The notes beneath the pieces were generated by a model. That model saw nothing but the letters and a program-made list of their open reading frames with translations, searched no databases and was not told the DNA's origin. This document shows positions 18,429 through 26,639 of a stretch of 64,000 bases of DNA, one piece after another. The DNA comes from an uncultured Williamsia sp. (lineage in GTDB: Bacteria > Actinomycetota > Actinomycetes > Mycobacteriales > Mycobacteriaceae): positions 620,001 to 684,000 of the forward strand of contig NZ_CANLWM010000001.1 in the NCBI RefSeq assembly GCF_947494875.1. The letters run 5' to 3'. Position 1 is the first letter of the stretch. The number at the start of each line of letters is the position of its first letter. Made by a program: the position numbers and the translations under genes.

Positions 18429-20385
18429 GCCCCGGAGCTCCCGCCGACCCGACGACACCGTCGGCGCCACCGCGCAGCACCGTCGCGCCGCCACCGATGA
18501 CCGTCGCGGCCTGATCCGCCGTCTGCCCGCACTCACCGCGTCGATCAGCGCGCTGGTCGTGGCGATCCTGTTCGCGATCGGCGCCTGGGACCGTCGGTGG
18601 ATCGCCGACGACGGCCTCATCGTGCTGCGCACCGTCCGCAACCTGCTCGCCGGCAACGGCCCGGTGTTCAACAAGGGTGAGCGCGTGGAGGCGAACACCT
18701 CGACGGTGTGGACCTACCTGATCTGGTTCTGGAGCTGGGTCACCGATGCCCAGACCGAGTACGTGGTGCTGTGGATCGCCCTCACGCTCTCCGTCTCGGC
18801 GCTCCCGCTGGCGATCTACGGGACGTACCGTCTGCTCGACCTCAAGGCCCGCGCGGGTACGGCGCTCGTCCTGCCGTTCGGCGCGCTGATCTACATCGCG
18901 CTGCCGCCCGCCCGGGACTTCGCGACCAGCGGCCTCGAGGTCAGCCTCTGCATCTTCTGGGCCGCCGCGCTGTGGACACTGATGGTGCTGTGGGCACGGC
19001 GCGCACCCGGACGCGACACCGGCCGGATCCTGCTGCTCGGGTTCACCGCCGGCATCTCCCCGCTCGTGCGGCCGGAGCTCACGCTCGTCGGTGCGCTCGC
19101 GTTGCTCGTGGTGGTCGCCTCGCCGATGAGGTGGCGACTGCGTGTGGCGTTCGTCGTCGTGGCCGCGGTGTTGCCGGTCGGCTACCAGATCTTCCGTATG
19201 GGGTACTACGGCCTGTTGGTCCCCAACACCGCGGTGGCCAAGGACGCCAGCGGATCGAAGTGGGAGCAGGGATTCCGCTACCTGGGCAACCTCTTCAGCC
19301 CGTATGTGCTGCTGCTGCCGGTGATCGTCGCGGTCGTCGCGGCGGGGCTGGTGTGGTGGACGCGGTCGCAGCAGTCGCGGCCCCGGGTCGACGACGAGCC
19401 GGCCGCGGGCGGCCGGATCGCGCGGTTGTCGTCGCGTCTGCGGACACCCGCGGCGGTCGTCACCGTGTTCGTGGTCGGCGGCCTGCTCGAGGCCGTCTAC
19501 TGGCTCCGGCAGGGCGGCGACTTCATGCACGCCCGCGTTCTGCTGGTCCCGCTGTTCCTCCTGCTGCTGCCCGTCATCGTCATCCCGGTGGCCATCCCGC
19601 AGCTGCGCGGCGTCGGACGCCGGGTCGCGGTCGCCGGCGTGGCCGGCTCGGTGGCGTCGGCCGCGCTCTTCGTGACCGTCGCGGTCTGGGCGGTCGTCAC
19701 GTCGCACTCGCCGGGCATGCACAACGGCACCGACATCGGCCGCAGCGGGATCGTCGACGAGCGGCGCTTCTACATCCAGAACATGTCGATCAAGCACCCG
19801 ATCACGGCCGAGGACTACCTCGACTACCCGCGGATGCGTGCGATGGTCGAGGACGTCCAGGAGCACTCGGCCATCGGCGGCGTGCTGCTGCCCGCGGCCG
19901 ACTACGACACCTGGTACTACGACCCTCTGCCCGTACCGCCACCTGCGGGGGTGCCCAAGCAGCTGACCGTCTTCTTCCTCAACCTGGGCATGACGAGCAT
20001 GAACACCTCACTCGATGTCCGTGTGGTCGACCAGATGGGGCTGGCCTACCCGATCGCCTCGCACACCGAGCGTCTCGAGTACGCCCGCATCGGCCACGAC
20101 AAGGACCTCGACACCGAGTGGGTGATCGCCGAGTCGGGTGCGATCGAGACGCACCCGTACCTGCCCTTCTACCTCGACCAGGACTGGGTCCGTCAGGCCA
20201 AGGTGGCCCTGACGTGCCGACCGACGCAGGATCTGATCGCGTCGTACAAGGCGCCGATGTCGTTCACACGGTTCCGACGCAACGTGGTGCAGTCGTTCGG
20301 GTTCACCGACTATCGGATCGAGCGTGTCCCGCTCTACGAGCTGGAACGATGCAACCTGCCCATCCCGCCCGAGATCGGTCGCTGA
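18403..20385 (+). CDS. aftB: Terminal beta-(1->2) arabinofuranosyltransferase AftB
   Basis: A 660-residue GT-C membrane glycosyltransferase that caps arabinan with beta-1,2-linked arabinofuranose from decaprenyl-phospho-arabinose. The first periplasmic loop carries the Asp pair D69-D70 in WIADDGLIVLRTVRN and the block NKGERVEANTSTVWTY typical of AftB. About ten membrane helices run to residue 440, then a C-terminal extracytoplasmic domain of about 220 residues follows. It is some 30 residues longer than my memory of Rv3805c. GTG at 18403 overlaps ubiA by 26 bases. An N-terminal hydrophilic extension of about 38 residues precedes the first helix, so a later start is conceivable. Confidence 0.93.
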   Translation: MSRSISSAEPRSSRRPDDTVGATAQHRRAATDDRRGLIRRLPALTASISALVVAILFAIGAWDRRWIADDGLIVLRTVRNLLAGNGPVFNKGERVEANTSTVWTYLIWFWSWVTDAQTEYVVLWIALTLSVSALPLAIYGTYRLLDLKARAGTALVLPFGALIYIALPPARDFATSGLEVSLCIFWAAALWTLMVLWARRAPGRDTGRILLLGFTAGISPLVRPELTLVGALALLVVVASPMRWRLRVAFVVVAAVLPVGYQIFRMGYYGLLVPNTAVAKDASGSKWEQGFRYLGNLFSPYVLLLPVIVAVVAAGLVWWTRSQQSRPRVDDEPAAGGRIARLSSRLRTPAAVVTVFVVGGLLEAVYWLRQGGDFMHARVLLVPLFLLLLPVIVIPVAIPQLRGVGRRVAVAGVAGSVASAALFVTVAVWAVVTSHSPGMHNGTDIGRSGIVDERRFYIQNMSIKHPITAEDYLDYPRMRAMVEDVQEHSAIGGVLLPAADYDTWYYDPLPVPPPAGVPKQLTVFFLNLGMTSMNTSLDVRVVDQMGLAYPIASHTERLEYARIGHDKDLDTEWVIAESGAIETHPYLPFYLDQDWVRQAKVALTCRPTQDLIASYKAPMSFTRFRRNVVQSFGFTDYRIERVPLYELERCNLPIPPEIGR

Positions 20386-20526
20386 CACCCGCGCGGAACG
20401 CCGGAAGCCGACATTTGGTCTCGATCGAGTAACGGCGGCGTGCCTCGATGCGATAGGTTCTCGGACGAGAGGACCGGCGCAGGTCACGCGGCCATGACGG
20501 TTCGTCCACGGATCGTCGACAGTGGT

Positions 20527-20555
20527 TTGCCGCTGTCAAAGTCAACACATAGGCT
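20527..20555 (+). promoter_or_regulatory. Predicted sigma-A-type promoter of the first mycolyltransferase
   Basis: TTGCCG (20527-20532), a 17-base spacer and TAGGCT (20550-20555). It lies about 80 bases before the ATG at 20637, in the 251-base gap after aftB. A short inverted repeat (GACAG ... CTGTC, 20518-20538) overlaps the -35. Confidence 0.45.
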
Positions 20556-20636
20556 CCGCGGAGGTGTCCGGCCGAGGTCGGACACCATCGAGAGCTGTGT
20601 GACCAGCGCTCAGGACAAGAGAGTGAGCAACAGTCG

Positions 20637-21614
20637 ATGGGTGTGACCACACCGAAGAAGCCCGCCCTGCGCGGGATGGGACGCCGCCTCGCCGCGGTGC
20701 TCGTCGCCGCCGCCACCATCGCCGGTCTCGGCGTGGCGGTCGGGTCGGGGACGGCGTCCGCCGCCCCGGGTGTCCGACAGATCTTCATCGACGGGTGCGG
20801 CATGCCGCCCGTCAAGGTGCGGATGTGGACCCGACCGGGCAACTACAAGACCGTCATCGCGCTCGACGGCCTCCGCGCCACCAACGACATCAGTGGGTGG
20901 GAGCACAACACCCGCATCGCCGACCTCGCCGACCGCGGCGTGAACGTGGTCGAGCCGGTCGGTGGCCTCGCCAGCTTCTACAGCGACTGGAATGCGCCGA
21001 GCAACTTCAACAACCAGCCCTACCGCTACCGGTGGAGCTGCGCGATCAACCAGAGCCTCATCCCGACGCTCGACCGGATGGGTCTCGCGGTCGGTCGGAC
21101 CGGCAAGTACGCCATCATGGGCATCTCCATGGGTGGCAACTCGTCGATGATCATCGGCGCGAACAACCCGCGTATCGACCACCTGTTCTCGATGTCGGGG
21201 TATCTGAACCTCTCGGCGCCCGGCATGCGCGAGGCCATCCGCATCGCCCTGCTCGACGCGGGCATCGAGGCCGGTGTCGGCCCCTTCAACTCCGACTCGA
21301 TGTGGGGCCCGCCCACCAGCGTGCGGTGGTTGGAGAACGACCCGTTCGTGCAGATCGGCAAGATGCGCGGCAAGAAGGTGCGTGTCGCCTCCGGTAGCGG
21401 TCTGCAGGGACGCTTCCCGACGGATCCGCTCGGTCTGATCCAGGGAGCCCCGCTCGAGGCGCTCTCGCTGGCGCAGAGCCGTGCGTTCCAGGTGCAGGCC
21501 CTCGTCAACAACGTCGAGATCACCTCCGACTTCCCCAGCACCGGTCTGCACGCCTGGGGCTACTGGTCGGACATGGTGTTCCGCGCGCTGAACCAGGGAT
21601 GGTTCCGCGACTGA
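20637..21614 (+). CDS. Antigen 85-family mycolyltransferase (divergent)
   Basis: A 325-residue secreted alpha/beta hydrolase of the antigen 85/esterase D family that transfers mycolate between trehalose monomycolate molecules or to arabinan. Signal peptide residues 1-42 end at TASAAPG. The catalytic triad appears intact: S164 in GISMGGNS, E274 in APLEALSL, and H305 in TGLHAWGYW. Two cysteines (DGCGMPP and RWSCAIN) may form a disulfide not typical of Ag85. Position next to aftB suggests the fbpA/fbpD (Rv3803c-Rv3804c) slot, but the protein is too divergent for me to name it. MPT51-type proteins lack the catalytic serine; this one has it. A promoter is predicted upstream. Confidence 0.85.
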   Translation: MGVTTPKKPALRGMGRRLAAVLVAAATIAGLGVAVGSGTASAAPGVRQIFIDGCGMPPVKVRMWTRPGNYKTVIALDGLRATNDISGWEHNTRIADLADRGVNVVEPVGGLASFYSDWNAPSNFNNQPYRYRWSCAINQSLIPTLDRMGLAVGRTGKYAIMGISMGGNSSMIIGANNPRIDHLFSMSGYLNLSAPGMREAIRIALLDAGIEAGVGPFNSDSMWGPPTSVRWLENDPFVQIGKMRGKKVRVASGSGLQGRFPTDPLGLIQGAPLEALSLAQSRAFQVQALVNNVEITSDFPSTGLHAWGYWSDMVFRALNQGWFRD

Positions 21615-21631
21615 CCCACCTCGAACCGTGA

Positions 21632-21673
21632 GTCACAGAAGTCTCACGATTCACACAAATTCACATCAGTAAC
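21632..21673 (+). promoter_or_regulatory. Array of TCAC-type direct repeats before the second mycolyltransferase
   Basis: TCAC occurs at 21633, 21644, 21651 and 21661, followed by TAAC at 21670, with spacings of 11, 7, 10 and 9 bases. The first copy is a full GTCACA. The array lies 18 bases after the stop of the preceding mycolyltransferase and about 95 bases before the next start. It resembles the MtrA direct-repeat arrangement known at the mycobacterial fbpB promoter; the assignment is inference. Confidence 0.45.
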
Positions 21674-21694
21674 AGTGTGGCTTCCACACTTCGG

Positions 21695-21731
21695 GACGCC
21701 CTCCGTGTAGTTCTTCTACGCGAAGGGCGTC
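21695..21731 (+). terminator. Long hairpin between the two mycolyltransferase genes (terminator or leader structure)
   Basis: GACGCCCT (21695-21702) pairs perfectly with AGGGCGTC (21724-21731). Inside, CCGTGTAG and CTACGCGA pair with one or two mismatches around a TTCTT loop. Flanking ACAC/GTGT can extend the stem. It ends 36 bases before the next start codon. If transcription begins at the TCAC repeats, this hairpin would lie in the leader and could act as an attenuator; otherwise it terminates the upstream gene. Confidence 0.6.
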
Positions 21732-21767
21732 TCGTGTGTCGCGGGACCTTCTCGTCGAAGGGTGTGG

Positions 21768-23660
21768 ATGGTGATGGGTGTGTTGCGGCGCGGCGTCCTC
21801 GCGGCGACCGCGATGGCGGCGGTGCTGGCGATGACCGGAGCGGGTACGGCGCTGGCCGCTCCCGACACGGGGACCGGCGCCCCACCGAGTTCCGCGGCGC
21901 CGTCGAGCGCGGCCGACCCGGCACCCGCCCCCAACCCGGCCCCGGCCGCGATCCCGGGCGTGCGGGTGACCAACACGTTCTGGTACAGCGACCGCCGCGT
22001 CGCGATCTGGGTGTACTCGCCGTCGATGGGACGCAACATCCAGGTCCAGTTGCTCCTCGCCCGTGACTGGAACGCCTCGCCGGCCGAGCGCTTCGCCCAG
22101 ATGTACATGCTGGACGGGCTGCGCGCGCAGGAGGACCAGAGCGGCTGGACGATCAACACCGACGTCGAGGACTTCTACAAGGACAAGAACGTCACCGTCG
22201 TCCTGCCCGTCGGCGGCGAGTCCAGCTTCTACACCGACTGGAAGCAGCCCGACAAGGGCAAGACCTACAAGTGGGAGACGTTCCTCACCAAGGAACTGCC
22301 CCCGATCCTCGCCGGCCAGTGGCGCGCCAGCGACGTCCGCGGCGTCGAGGGTCTCTCGATGGGCGGCACCGCAGCGATGATGCTCAGCGAACGCAACCCC
22401 GGCTTCTTCAAGTTCGCCGCATCCTTCTCCGGCATCCTCCAGCTGTCGTCGTTCGCGATGCCGCAGGCCGTGCAGTTCGCGGTCCGCGACGCCGGCGGTT
22501 ACGACTCGGCGAAGATGTTCGGCCCGCCGTCGGACCCGGCGTGGAAGGAACACGACCCCTACCTGCACGCGAACGCGCTCAAGGGCGTCAGCCTGTACAT
22601 CTCGTCGGGCAACGGGCTCATCGGCCAGTACGACACGCCCTCGGATCTGCCGTATCTGGCGACCAACTACGCGGGCGTCGGTCTCGAGGTGCTGTCGCGG
22701 GTGACGTCGACCCAGTTCGCGACCAAGCTGAACCAGCTCGGCATCGCCGCACAGGCCGTGTACCGCCCCTCGGGAACGCACACCTGGGGCTACTGGGAGT
22801 TCGAGATGCACCAGGCGTGGCCGCAGGCCGCGCGGGCGCTCGGCGTGGCCGCCGACACCCCGAAGTGCGGCGTGGGCGGGGCCATCAAGCCCGTCGCCGA
22901 CAAGCACAAGGAGCTCGGTGAGTGCCTCACCCCGGAGTACGGCGTGCCGGGCGGGCGGGCCCAGGACTTCCGCGGCGGTCGTGTCCTCTGGTCGTCGGCG
23001 ACCGGTGCCCACGTCGTCGGCGGTGCCATCGGCGGCGCGTACGTCGCGTCCGGCGGCACGGACGGGTTCCTCGGCTTCCCGATCAGCGACGAACTGGGCA
23101 CCCCGGACCGCAAGGGGCGGCTGACCAAGTTCCAGAACGGCTACATCTACTGGACACAGGCGACCGGGGCGCACCCCGTCGCCGGGGCGATCCTCGCCGA
23201 CTGGGCGAAGGCCGGCTACGAGCGTGGCCCCATGGGCTACCCGACGGGCGACGAGGTGGACACGCCCAACAGCAAGGGCCGCGTTCAGGGCTTCCAGCTC
23301 GGTGCGTACTACTGGAACCCCTCGACCGGCGCCCACTCGGTCCAGGGGAAGATCTTCGAGAAGTACGGCAAGACCGGCTACGAGGACGGGTACCTCGGGT
23401 TCCCGACCTCGAACGAGCTCGGCGCGACCCGGGGCGGACGGTTCAACCGTTTCGAGGGCGGCAACATCTACTGGACACCCACACTCGGTGCCTTCGCGAT
23501 CCCGACCGGCAAGATCTTCGACGCCTGGGGACAGGCCGGCTTCGAGGGCGGGCGGCTCGGCTACCCGATCAGCGACCAGTTCGCGATCACCGGTGGCAAC
23601 CGGGTGAACTTCGAGCGCGGGTACATCGAGGAGATCAACGGCACAGCCGTCGTCCACTGA
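21768..23660 (+). CDS. Antigen 85-family mycolyltransferase with C-terminal LGFP repeats
   Basis: A 630-residue secreted mycolyltransferase. Signal peptide ends near ALAAPD, a Pro/Ala linker follows (about 33-65), then the esterase domain (about 65-365) with catalytic S197 in GLSMGG, E307 in GLEVLSR and H338 in GTHTWGYW. After a Cys-containing hinge (PKCGVGG ... GECLTPEYG) come about four LGFP repeats (residues about 400-620), each of the WTQATGAHPVAG / GYPTGDEV type. LGFP modules are thought to bind the arabinogalactan-peptidoglycan. Corynebacterial Cop1 has the same fusion plan. ATG 21768 is preferred (GAAGG upstream); in-frame GTG 21762 and ATG 21774 are alternatives. A hairpin and a TCAC repeat array lie upstream. 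Confidence 0.92.
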   Translation: MVMGVLRRGVLAATAMAAVLAMTGAGTALAAPDTGTGAPPSSAAPSSAADPAPAPNPAPAAIPGVRVTNTFWYSDRRVAIWVYSPSMGRNIQVQLLLARDWNASPAERFAQMYMLDGLRAQEDQSGWTINTDVEDFYKDKNVTVVLPVGGESSFYTDWKQPDKGKTYKWETFLTKELPPILAGQWRASDVRGVEGLSMGGTAAMMLSERNPGFFKFAASFSGILQLSSFAMPQAVQFAVRDAGGYDSAKMFGPPSDPAWKEHDPYLHANALKGVSLYISSGNGLIGQYDTPSDLPYLATNYAGVGLEVLSRVTSTQFATKLNQLGIAAQAVYRPSGTHTWGYWEFEMHQAWPQAARALGVAADTPKCGVGGAIKPVADKHKELGECLTPEYGVPGGRAQDFRGGRVLWSSATGAHVVGGAIGGAYVASGGTDGFLGFPISDELGTPDRKGRLTKFQNGYIYWTQATGAHPVAGAILADWAKAGYERGPMGYPTGDEVDTPNSKGRVQGFQLGAYYWNPSTGAHSVQGKIFEKYGKTGYEDGYLGFPTSNELGATRGGRFNRFEGGNIYWTPTLGAFAIPTGKIFDAWGQAGFEGGRLGYPISDQFAITGGNRVNFERGYIEEINGTAVVH

Positions 23661-23673
23661 GGTGGACTCCCGA

Positions 23674-23700
23674 CCGCCGGCGGCCCGAGGCCGTCGGCGG
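23674..23700 (+). terminator. Strong GC hairpin after the LGFP mycolyltransferase
   Basis: CCGCCGGCGGCC (23674-23685) pairs with GGCCGTCGGCGG (23689-23700), 12 pairs with one G-U, around a 3-base loop. It begins 14 bases past the stop codon. There is no T tract. The -10 box of the next gene (TAGCCT, 23708-23713) follows directly. Confidence 0.6.
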
Positions 23701-23707
23701 CCGCCGG

Positions 23708-23713
23708 TAGCCT
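23708..23713 (+). promoter_or_regulatory. Predicted -10 box for the DUF732-like lipoprotein gene
   Basis: TAGCCT, 31 bases before the ATG at 23745, directly after the hairpin terminator. The ribosome site GAGAAGGGGA lies between. No clear -35 can be called because that position falls within the hairpin. Confidence 0.4.
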
Positions 23714-23744
23714 GGCGGGCCGGTACCGACGAGAAGGGGAGCAG

Positions 23745-24278
23745 ATGGGGAAGACGCGCGTACGTCTCGGAGCGGCTGTCGCAGGGTTGGCGGCGGTCGC
23801 ACTGCTGGGCGCCTGCGGCAGCGGCGACTCGACGGTCTCGGCGCCGGTGAGCAGCTCCGAGGACGCGACGACCGCCGTCACCTCGTCGGCGGCGCCGTCC
23901 TCCTCGGCGTCGGAGGACCCGTCGACGGACCCCTCCGGCTCGGTCGGTGGTTCGTCGCTGCCGGCGACCGCCCCGGGTGGGACCAGCTCGGCCCCGCCCG
24001 GGTTCCCCGGCGGTGCGGCCGCACCGCAGGGCAGCAAGGGCGAGGCGTTCCTCGCCGAACTGAAGCGGCAGGGCGTCACCGTCCCCAACGATCCCGACAA
24101 CTCCATCGCGCTGGGTGCCGCGGAGTTCGTGTGCGCCGAGAAGGCACGCAACACCCCGGCGGCCCAGGTGACGACGTTCGTCACCGCGATCGTCGGGTCC
24201 GGCACCAGCGACACGGCGACGGCATCGGCGAACGCCGACAAGCTCATCGCTGCCGCGAACAGCAAGTACTGCGGGTAG
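23745..24278 (+). CDS. DUF732-like lipoprotein
   Basis: A 177-residue predicted lipoprotein. The lipobox LLGAC puts the lipidated cysteine near residue 25. A Ser/Thr/Pro/Gly-rich spacer of about 70 residues follows, then a small C-terminal domain (about residues 100-177) with two cysteines, FVCAEK and KYCG, resembling DUF732. That domain is common in mycobacterial exported proteins, and its function is unknown. The ATG at 23745 has a good GAGAAGGGGA ribosome site. It ends three bases before the Culp6-like gene, so the two are probably co-transcribed. A wall-surface role is inferred from export and neighbours. Confidence 0.75.
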   Translation: MGKTRVRLGAAVAGLAAVALLGACGSGDSTVSAPVSSSEDATTAVTSSAAPSSSASEDPSTDPSGSVGGSSLPATAPGGTSSAPPGFPGGAAAPQGSKGEAFLAELKRQGVTVPNDPDNSIALGAAEFVCAEKARNTPAAQVTTFVTAIVGSGTSDTATASANADKLIAAANSKYCG

Positions 24279-24281
24279 CTG

Positions 24282-25265
24282 GTGGCCGGCCGGAGAACGC
24301 GGTCCCGTCGCCGCACCTGGGTGTGGGTGCTGCTGGGCGTGGCCGTCCTCGCGATCATCGCGATCATCCTGGTGATCGTGCTGATCATCAGCATCGTGCA
24401 GCCCGGACCCGGGGGACCGCGCCTGCCGGGCACGGGCCCCTCGTCCAGCGCGCCCCGTCCCACAGCGCAGCCCGCCGACTGCCCGGACGTGCAGGTCGTC
24501 GTGATCCCCGGGACGTGGGAGTCGTCGGCCACGGACGACCCGTACTCGCCGTCGGCGAACCCGAACTCGCTGATGCTGAAGATCTCGAAGCCGCTGCAGG
24601 ACGCGTTCCCCGACTCCCGCGCCGACGTCTACACGGTCCCGTACGTGGCGCAGTTCCGGAACCCGACGAACCCGGCCGACCGCACCACCGACTACAACAC
24701 CTCGCGTGCCCAGGGCGCCCAGCGTGCTCGCGCGGAGATCCGGCGGGTCGCCGACAAGTGCCCGCTCTCGGGCTTCGTGCTGATGGGCTTCTCGCAGGGC
24801 GCGGTGATCACCGGCGACATCGCCTCCGACATCGGCAACGGCCGGGGGCCCATCGCCGCCGACCAGGTCCTCGGAGTCGGCCTCATCGCCGACGGCCGGC
24901 GCCAGCCGGGCGAGGCGCAGTCGGTCGGACCGAACCCGGACGGCGTCGGCGCCGAGGTCGCGCTCGGCGGATTCGGTGGCATCGTCCCGGGGATCGCGAT
25001 GACCGGTGCCCGCGCGGGCGGGTTCGGCGACCTGAAGGACAAGACCTGGTCGCTGTGTGCGCCGGGTGACCTCATCTGCGACTCGCCGACGATCGTCAAC
25101 CCGCTCGAGGGGCTGTCGAAGATCGCCGGTGCGCTGAACAACCCGGTCCACGCGCTGTACGCGACGACGCGCTACTGGAACGACGACGGTGCCTCGGCGA
25201 CCCGCTGGATGTTCGGGTGGGCGCGGTCGCTCATCACCGACGCACCGCGACCGAAACACGACTAG
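24282..25265 (+). CDS. Membrane-anchored cutinase-like lipase/thioesterase (Culp6, Rv3802c-like)
   Basis: A 327-residue cutinase-family serine hydrolase. A basic N-terminus and one membrane helix (about residues 14-39) anchor it outside the membrane. The catalytic serine is S171 in GFSQGA, and ADCPDVQVVVIPGTWES is the typical cutinase opening strand. Cysteine pairs DCPD/KCPL and LCAPGDLICDSP match cutinase disulfides and the catalytic Asp loop. Rv3802c is reported to have phospholipase A and thioesterase activity and is essential for envelope lipids in mycobacteria. The GTG start at 24282 lies three bases after the lipoprotein stop. It sits between the mycolyltransferases and fadD32 as in M. 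tuberculosis, apart from the inserted LLM gene. Confidence 0.9.
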   Translation: MAGRRTRSRRRTWVWVLLGVAVLAIIAIILVIVLIISIVQPGPGGPRLPGTGPSSSAPRPTAQPADCPDVQVVVIPGTWESSATDDPYSPSANPNSLMLKISKPLQDAFPDSRADVYTVPYVAQFRNPTNPADRTTDYNTSRAQGAQRARAEIRRVADKCPLSGFVLMGFSQGAVITGDIASDIGNGRGPIAADQVLGVGLIADGRRQPGEAQSVGPNPDGVGAEVALGGFGGIVPGIAMTGARAGGFGDLKDKTWSLCAPGDLICDSPTIVNPLEGLSKIAGALNNPVHALYATTRYWNDDGASATRWMFGWARSLITDAPRPKHD

Positions 25266-25293
25266 GGCCCGCCACCACCGAACGGCGTGACTT

Positions 25294-25321
25294 TTGTCAG
25301 ATGGTGTCGCGCCACTATCGT
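25294..25321 (+). promoter_or_regulatory. Predicted sigma-A-type promoter of the LLM oxidoreductase gene
   Basis: TTGTCA (25294-25299), 16-base spacer, TATCGT (25316-25321), about 55 bases before the ATG at 25376. It is one of the clearest two-box promoters in the window. Confidence 0.55.
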
Positions 25322-25375
25322 GACCACGTTCTGCGCCTGCACTCCTCTGCGCCCCACGACGAGAACGGGAGAACG

Positions 25376-26374
25376 ATGACGAGCGACGCGACCCGCGCGC
25401 TGCGGCCTTTCCGCTTCGCGGCCGGGGGTGAGGGGAACCGCGACGAGGGCGGTGCCCGCAAGTTCGTCGCCCTCGCGCAACGCGCGGAGGAGTACGGCTT
25501 CGACACGTTCGCCATCCCCGATCACCTGGAGAACCAGGTCGGTCCGCTGGCCGCGCTCGGTGCGCTGAGTCAGGCGACGTCCACCATCCGCCTGGCCACC
25601 ACCACCCTGGCCGCGGGCCTGCGGCACCCCGTGGTGCTGGCCAAGGAGGCCACCACCATCGACGTCCTGTCGAAGGGGCGCCTCGAACTGGGCATCGGCG
25701 CGTCGTGGCTGCGCGAGGACTTCGACGCGGCCGGTATCTGGTTCGGTACCCCGGGTGAGCGGCTCGCCCAGGTCGACGAGGCGCTCACGATCCTCGACGT
25801 GCTGATGCGCGGTCAGGAGTGCACCTTCCACGGGAAGTACTACGACGTGGAGAAGGTGGTGGGCGCTCCGCGACCACGGCAGGGTCCGCGCCCGCCGATC
25901 ATGGTCGGTGCCGGCGGCCCCCGCATGCTCGAGATGGCGGCCAAGCACGCCGACATCATCTCCGTCGCGACCGGCTCCACCCCGGACGGCCGGCTGAAGC
26001 TGTCCGACATGACGATGGCGAAGACCGTCGAGCGCGTGGACCGCATCCGCCAGGCCGCCGGGGACCGGTTCGAGGACATCGAGCTGAACTGGACCATCGC
26101 CACGATCCTCGTCACCGACGACCGGGTGTCGACGGCGGAGATGGTGCTCTCGGCCATCGACTCCGGCTTTCCGCCGAACATGGCCAAGGACGCCGACCTC
26201 ACCGTCGACGACATCCTGTCGTCGCCGTACATCATGGTCGGCTCGTTCGAGGAGATCGCCGAGCAGATCCGGCTGGTGCGTGAACAGACGACGATGTCCT
26301 ACGTCGGCGTCTTCCCCACGCAGATGGACGCGTTCGCGCCGGTCATCCCGATCCTGCGCGAGGGTGAGCGATGA
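25376..26374 (+). CDS. LLM-class (luciferase-like) F420-dependent oxidoreductase
   Basis: A 332-residue TIM-barrel flavin/F420 oxidoreductase of the luciferase-like family. Signatures are [12 protein letters not shown] near residue 40, [35 protein letters not shown] and [21 protein letters not shown]. These fit the mycobacterial F420-type subgroup better than FMN monooxygenases, but the cofactor cannot be proved by eye. It has its own promoter and a GGGAGAA ribosome site. The gene is inserted between culp6 and fadD32, where I recall none in M. tuberculosis. It ends 265 bases before fadD32, so it probably is a separate unit. Substrate unknown. Confidence 0.8.
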   Translation: MTSDATRALRPFRFAAGGEGNRDEGGARKFVALAQRAEEYGFDTFAIPDHLENQVGPLAALGALSQATSTIRLATTTLAAGLRHPVVLAKEATTIDVLSKGRLELGIGASWLREDFDAAGIWFGTPGERLAQVDEALTILDVLMRGQECTFHGKYYDVEKVVGAPRPRQGPRPPIMVGAGGPRMLEMAAKHADIISVATGSTPDGRLKLSDMTMAKTVERVDRIRQAAGDRFEDIELNWTIATILVTDDRVSTAEMVLSAIDSGFPPNMAKDADLTVDDILSSPYIMVGSFEEIAEQIRLVREQTTMSYVGVFPTQMDAFAPVIPILREGER

Positions 26375-26416
26375 TCGGTCGGTCGGGTCAGCCCACGCCG
26401 ACACCGTGCATGCCGG

Positions 26417-26422
26417 TACTAT
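26417..26422 (+). promoter_or_regulatory. Possible -10 box in the fadD32 upstream region
   Basis: TACTAT, about 218 bases before fadD32. No convincing -35 is seen. If used, it implies a long leader for the fadD32-pks13-accD4 operon. The 265-base gap (26375-26639) otherwise holds no gene; a GGGGCCCC palindrome lies near 26460-26467. Confidence 0.35.
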
Positions 26423-26639
26423 GCGGAAGGTTTGTCGCACAGTCGGACGACGCGGGGTCGGGGCCCCACGTACCCGATGTGCGCACTCATGCACGGACGT
26501 ACACGGGAACGCTGGGGGGCGGATCCACGGTCAGGTCGCTGTGCCTGTCCCGCGGTTCCCGACATCGAGGGCCGGTGCGACTCACGGTCGGCCCCGAACA
26601 CGCGACGGGACGGGGCGGAACATGTCAACAGGAGTTGTG

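Noticed and set aside
20637-21614. MPT51 (FbpD)-type non-catalytic protein
   Set aside because: A serine in the GISMGG elbow plus the Glu and His of the triad are present, whereas MPT51 lacks the nucleophile.
21666-25259. Very long open frame (about 1,197 codons) on the minus strand opposite the LGFP mycolyltransferase, lipoprotein and Culp6 genes
   Set aside because: Low-complexity Arg/Gly/Val composition without motifs; it is the antisense reading of well-supported genes, expected in high-GC DNA.
26622-26639. ATG at 26622 as the fadD32 start
   Set aside because: AGGAG lies downstream of this codon and six bases before ATG 26640, and the family N-terminus fits 26640.
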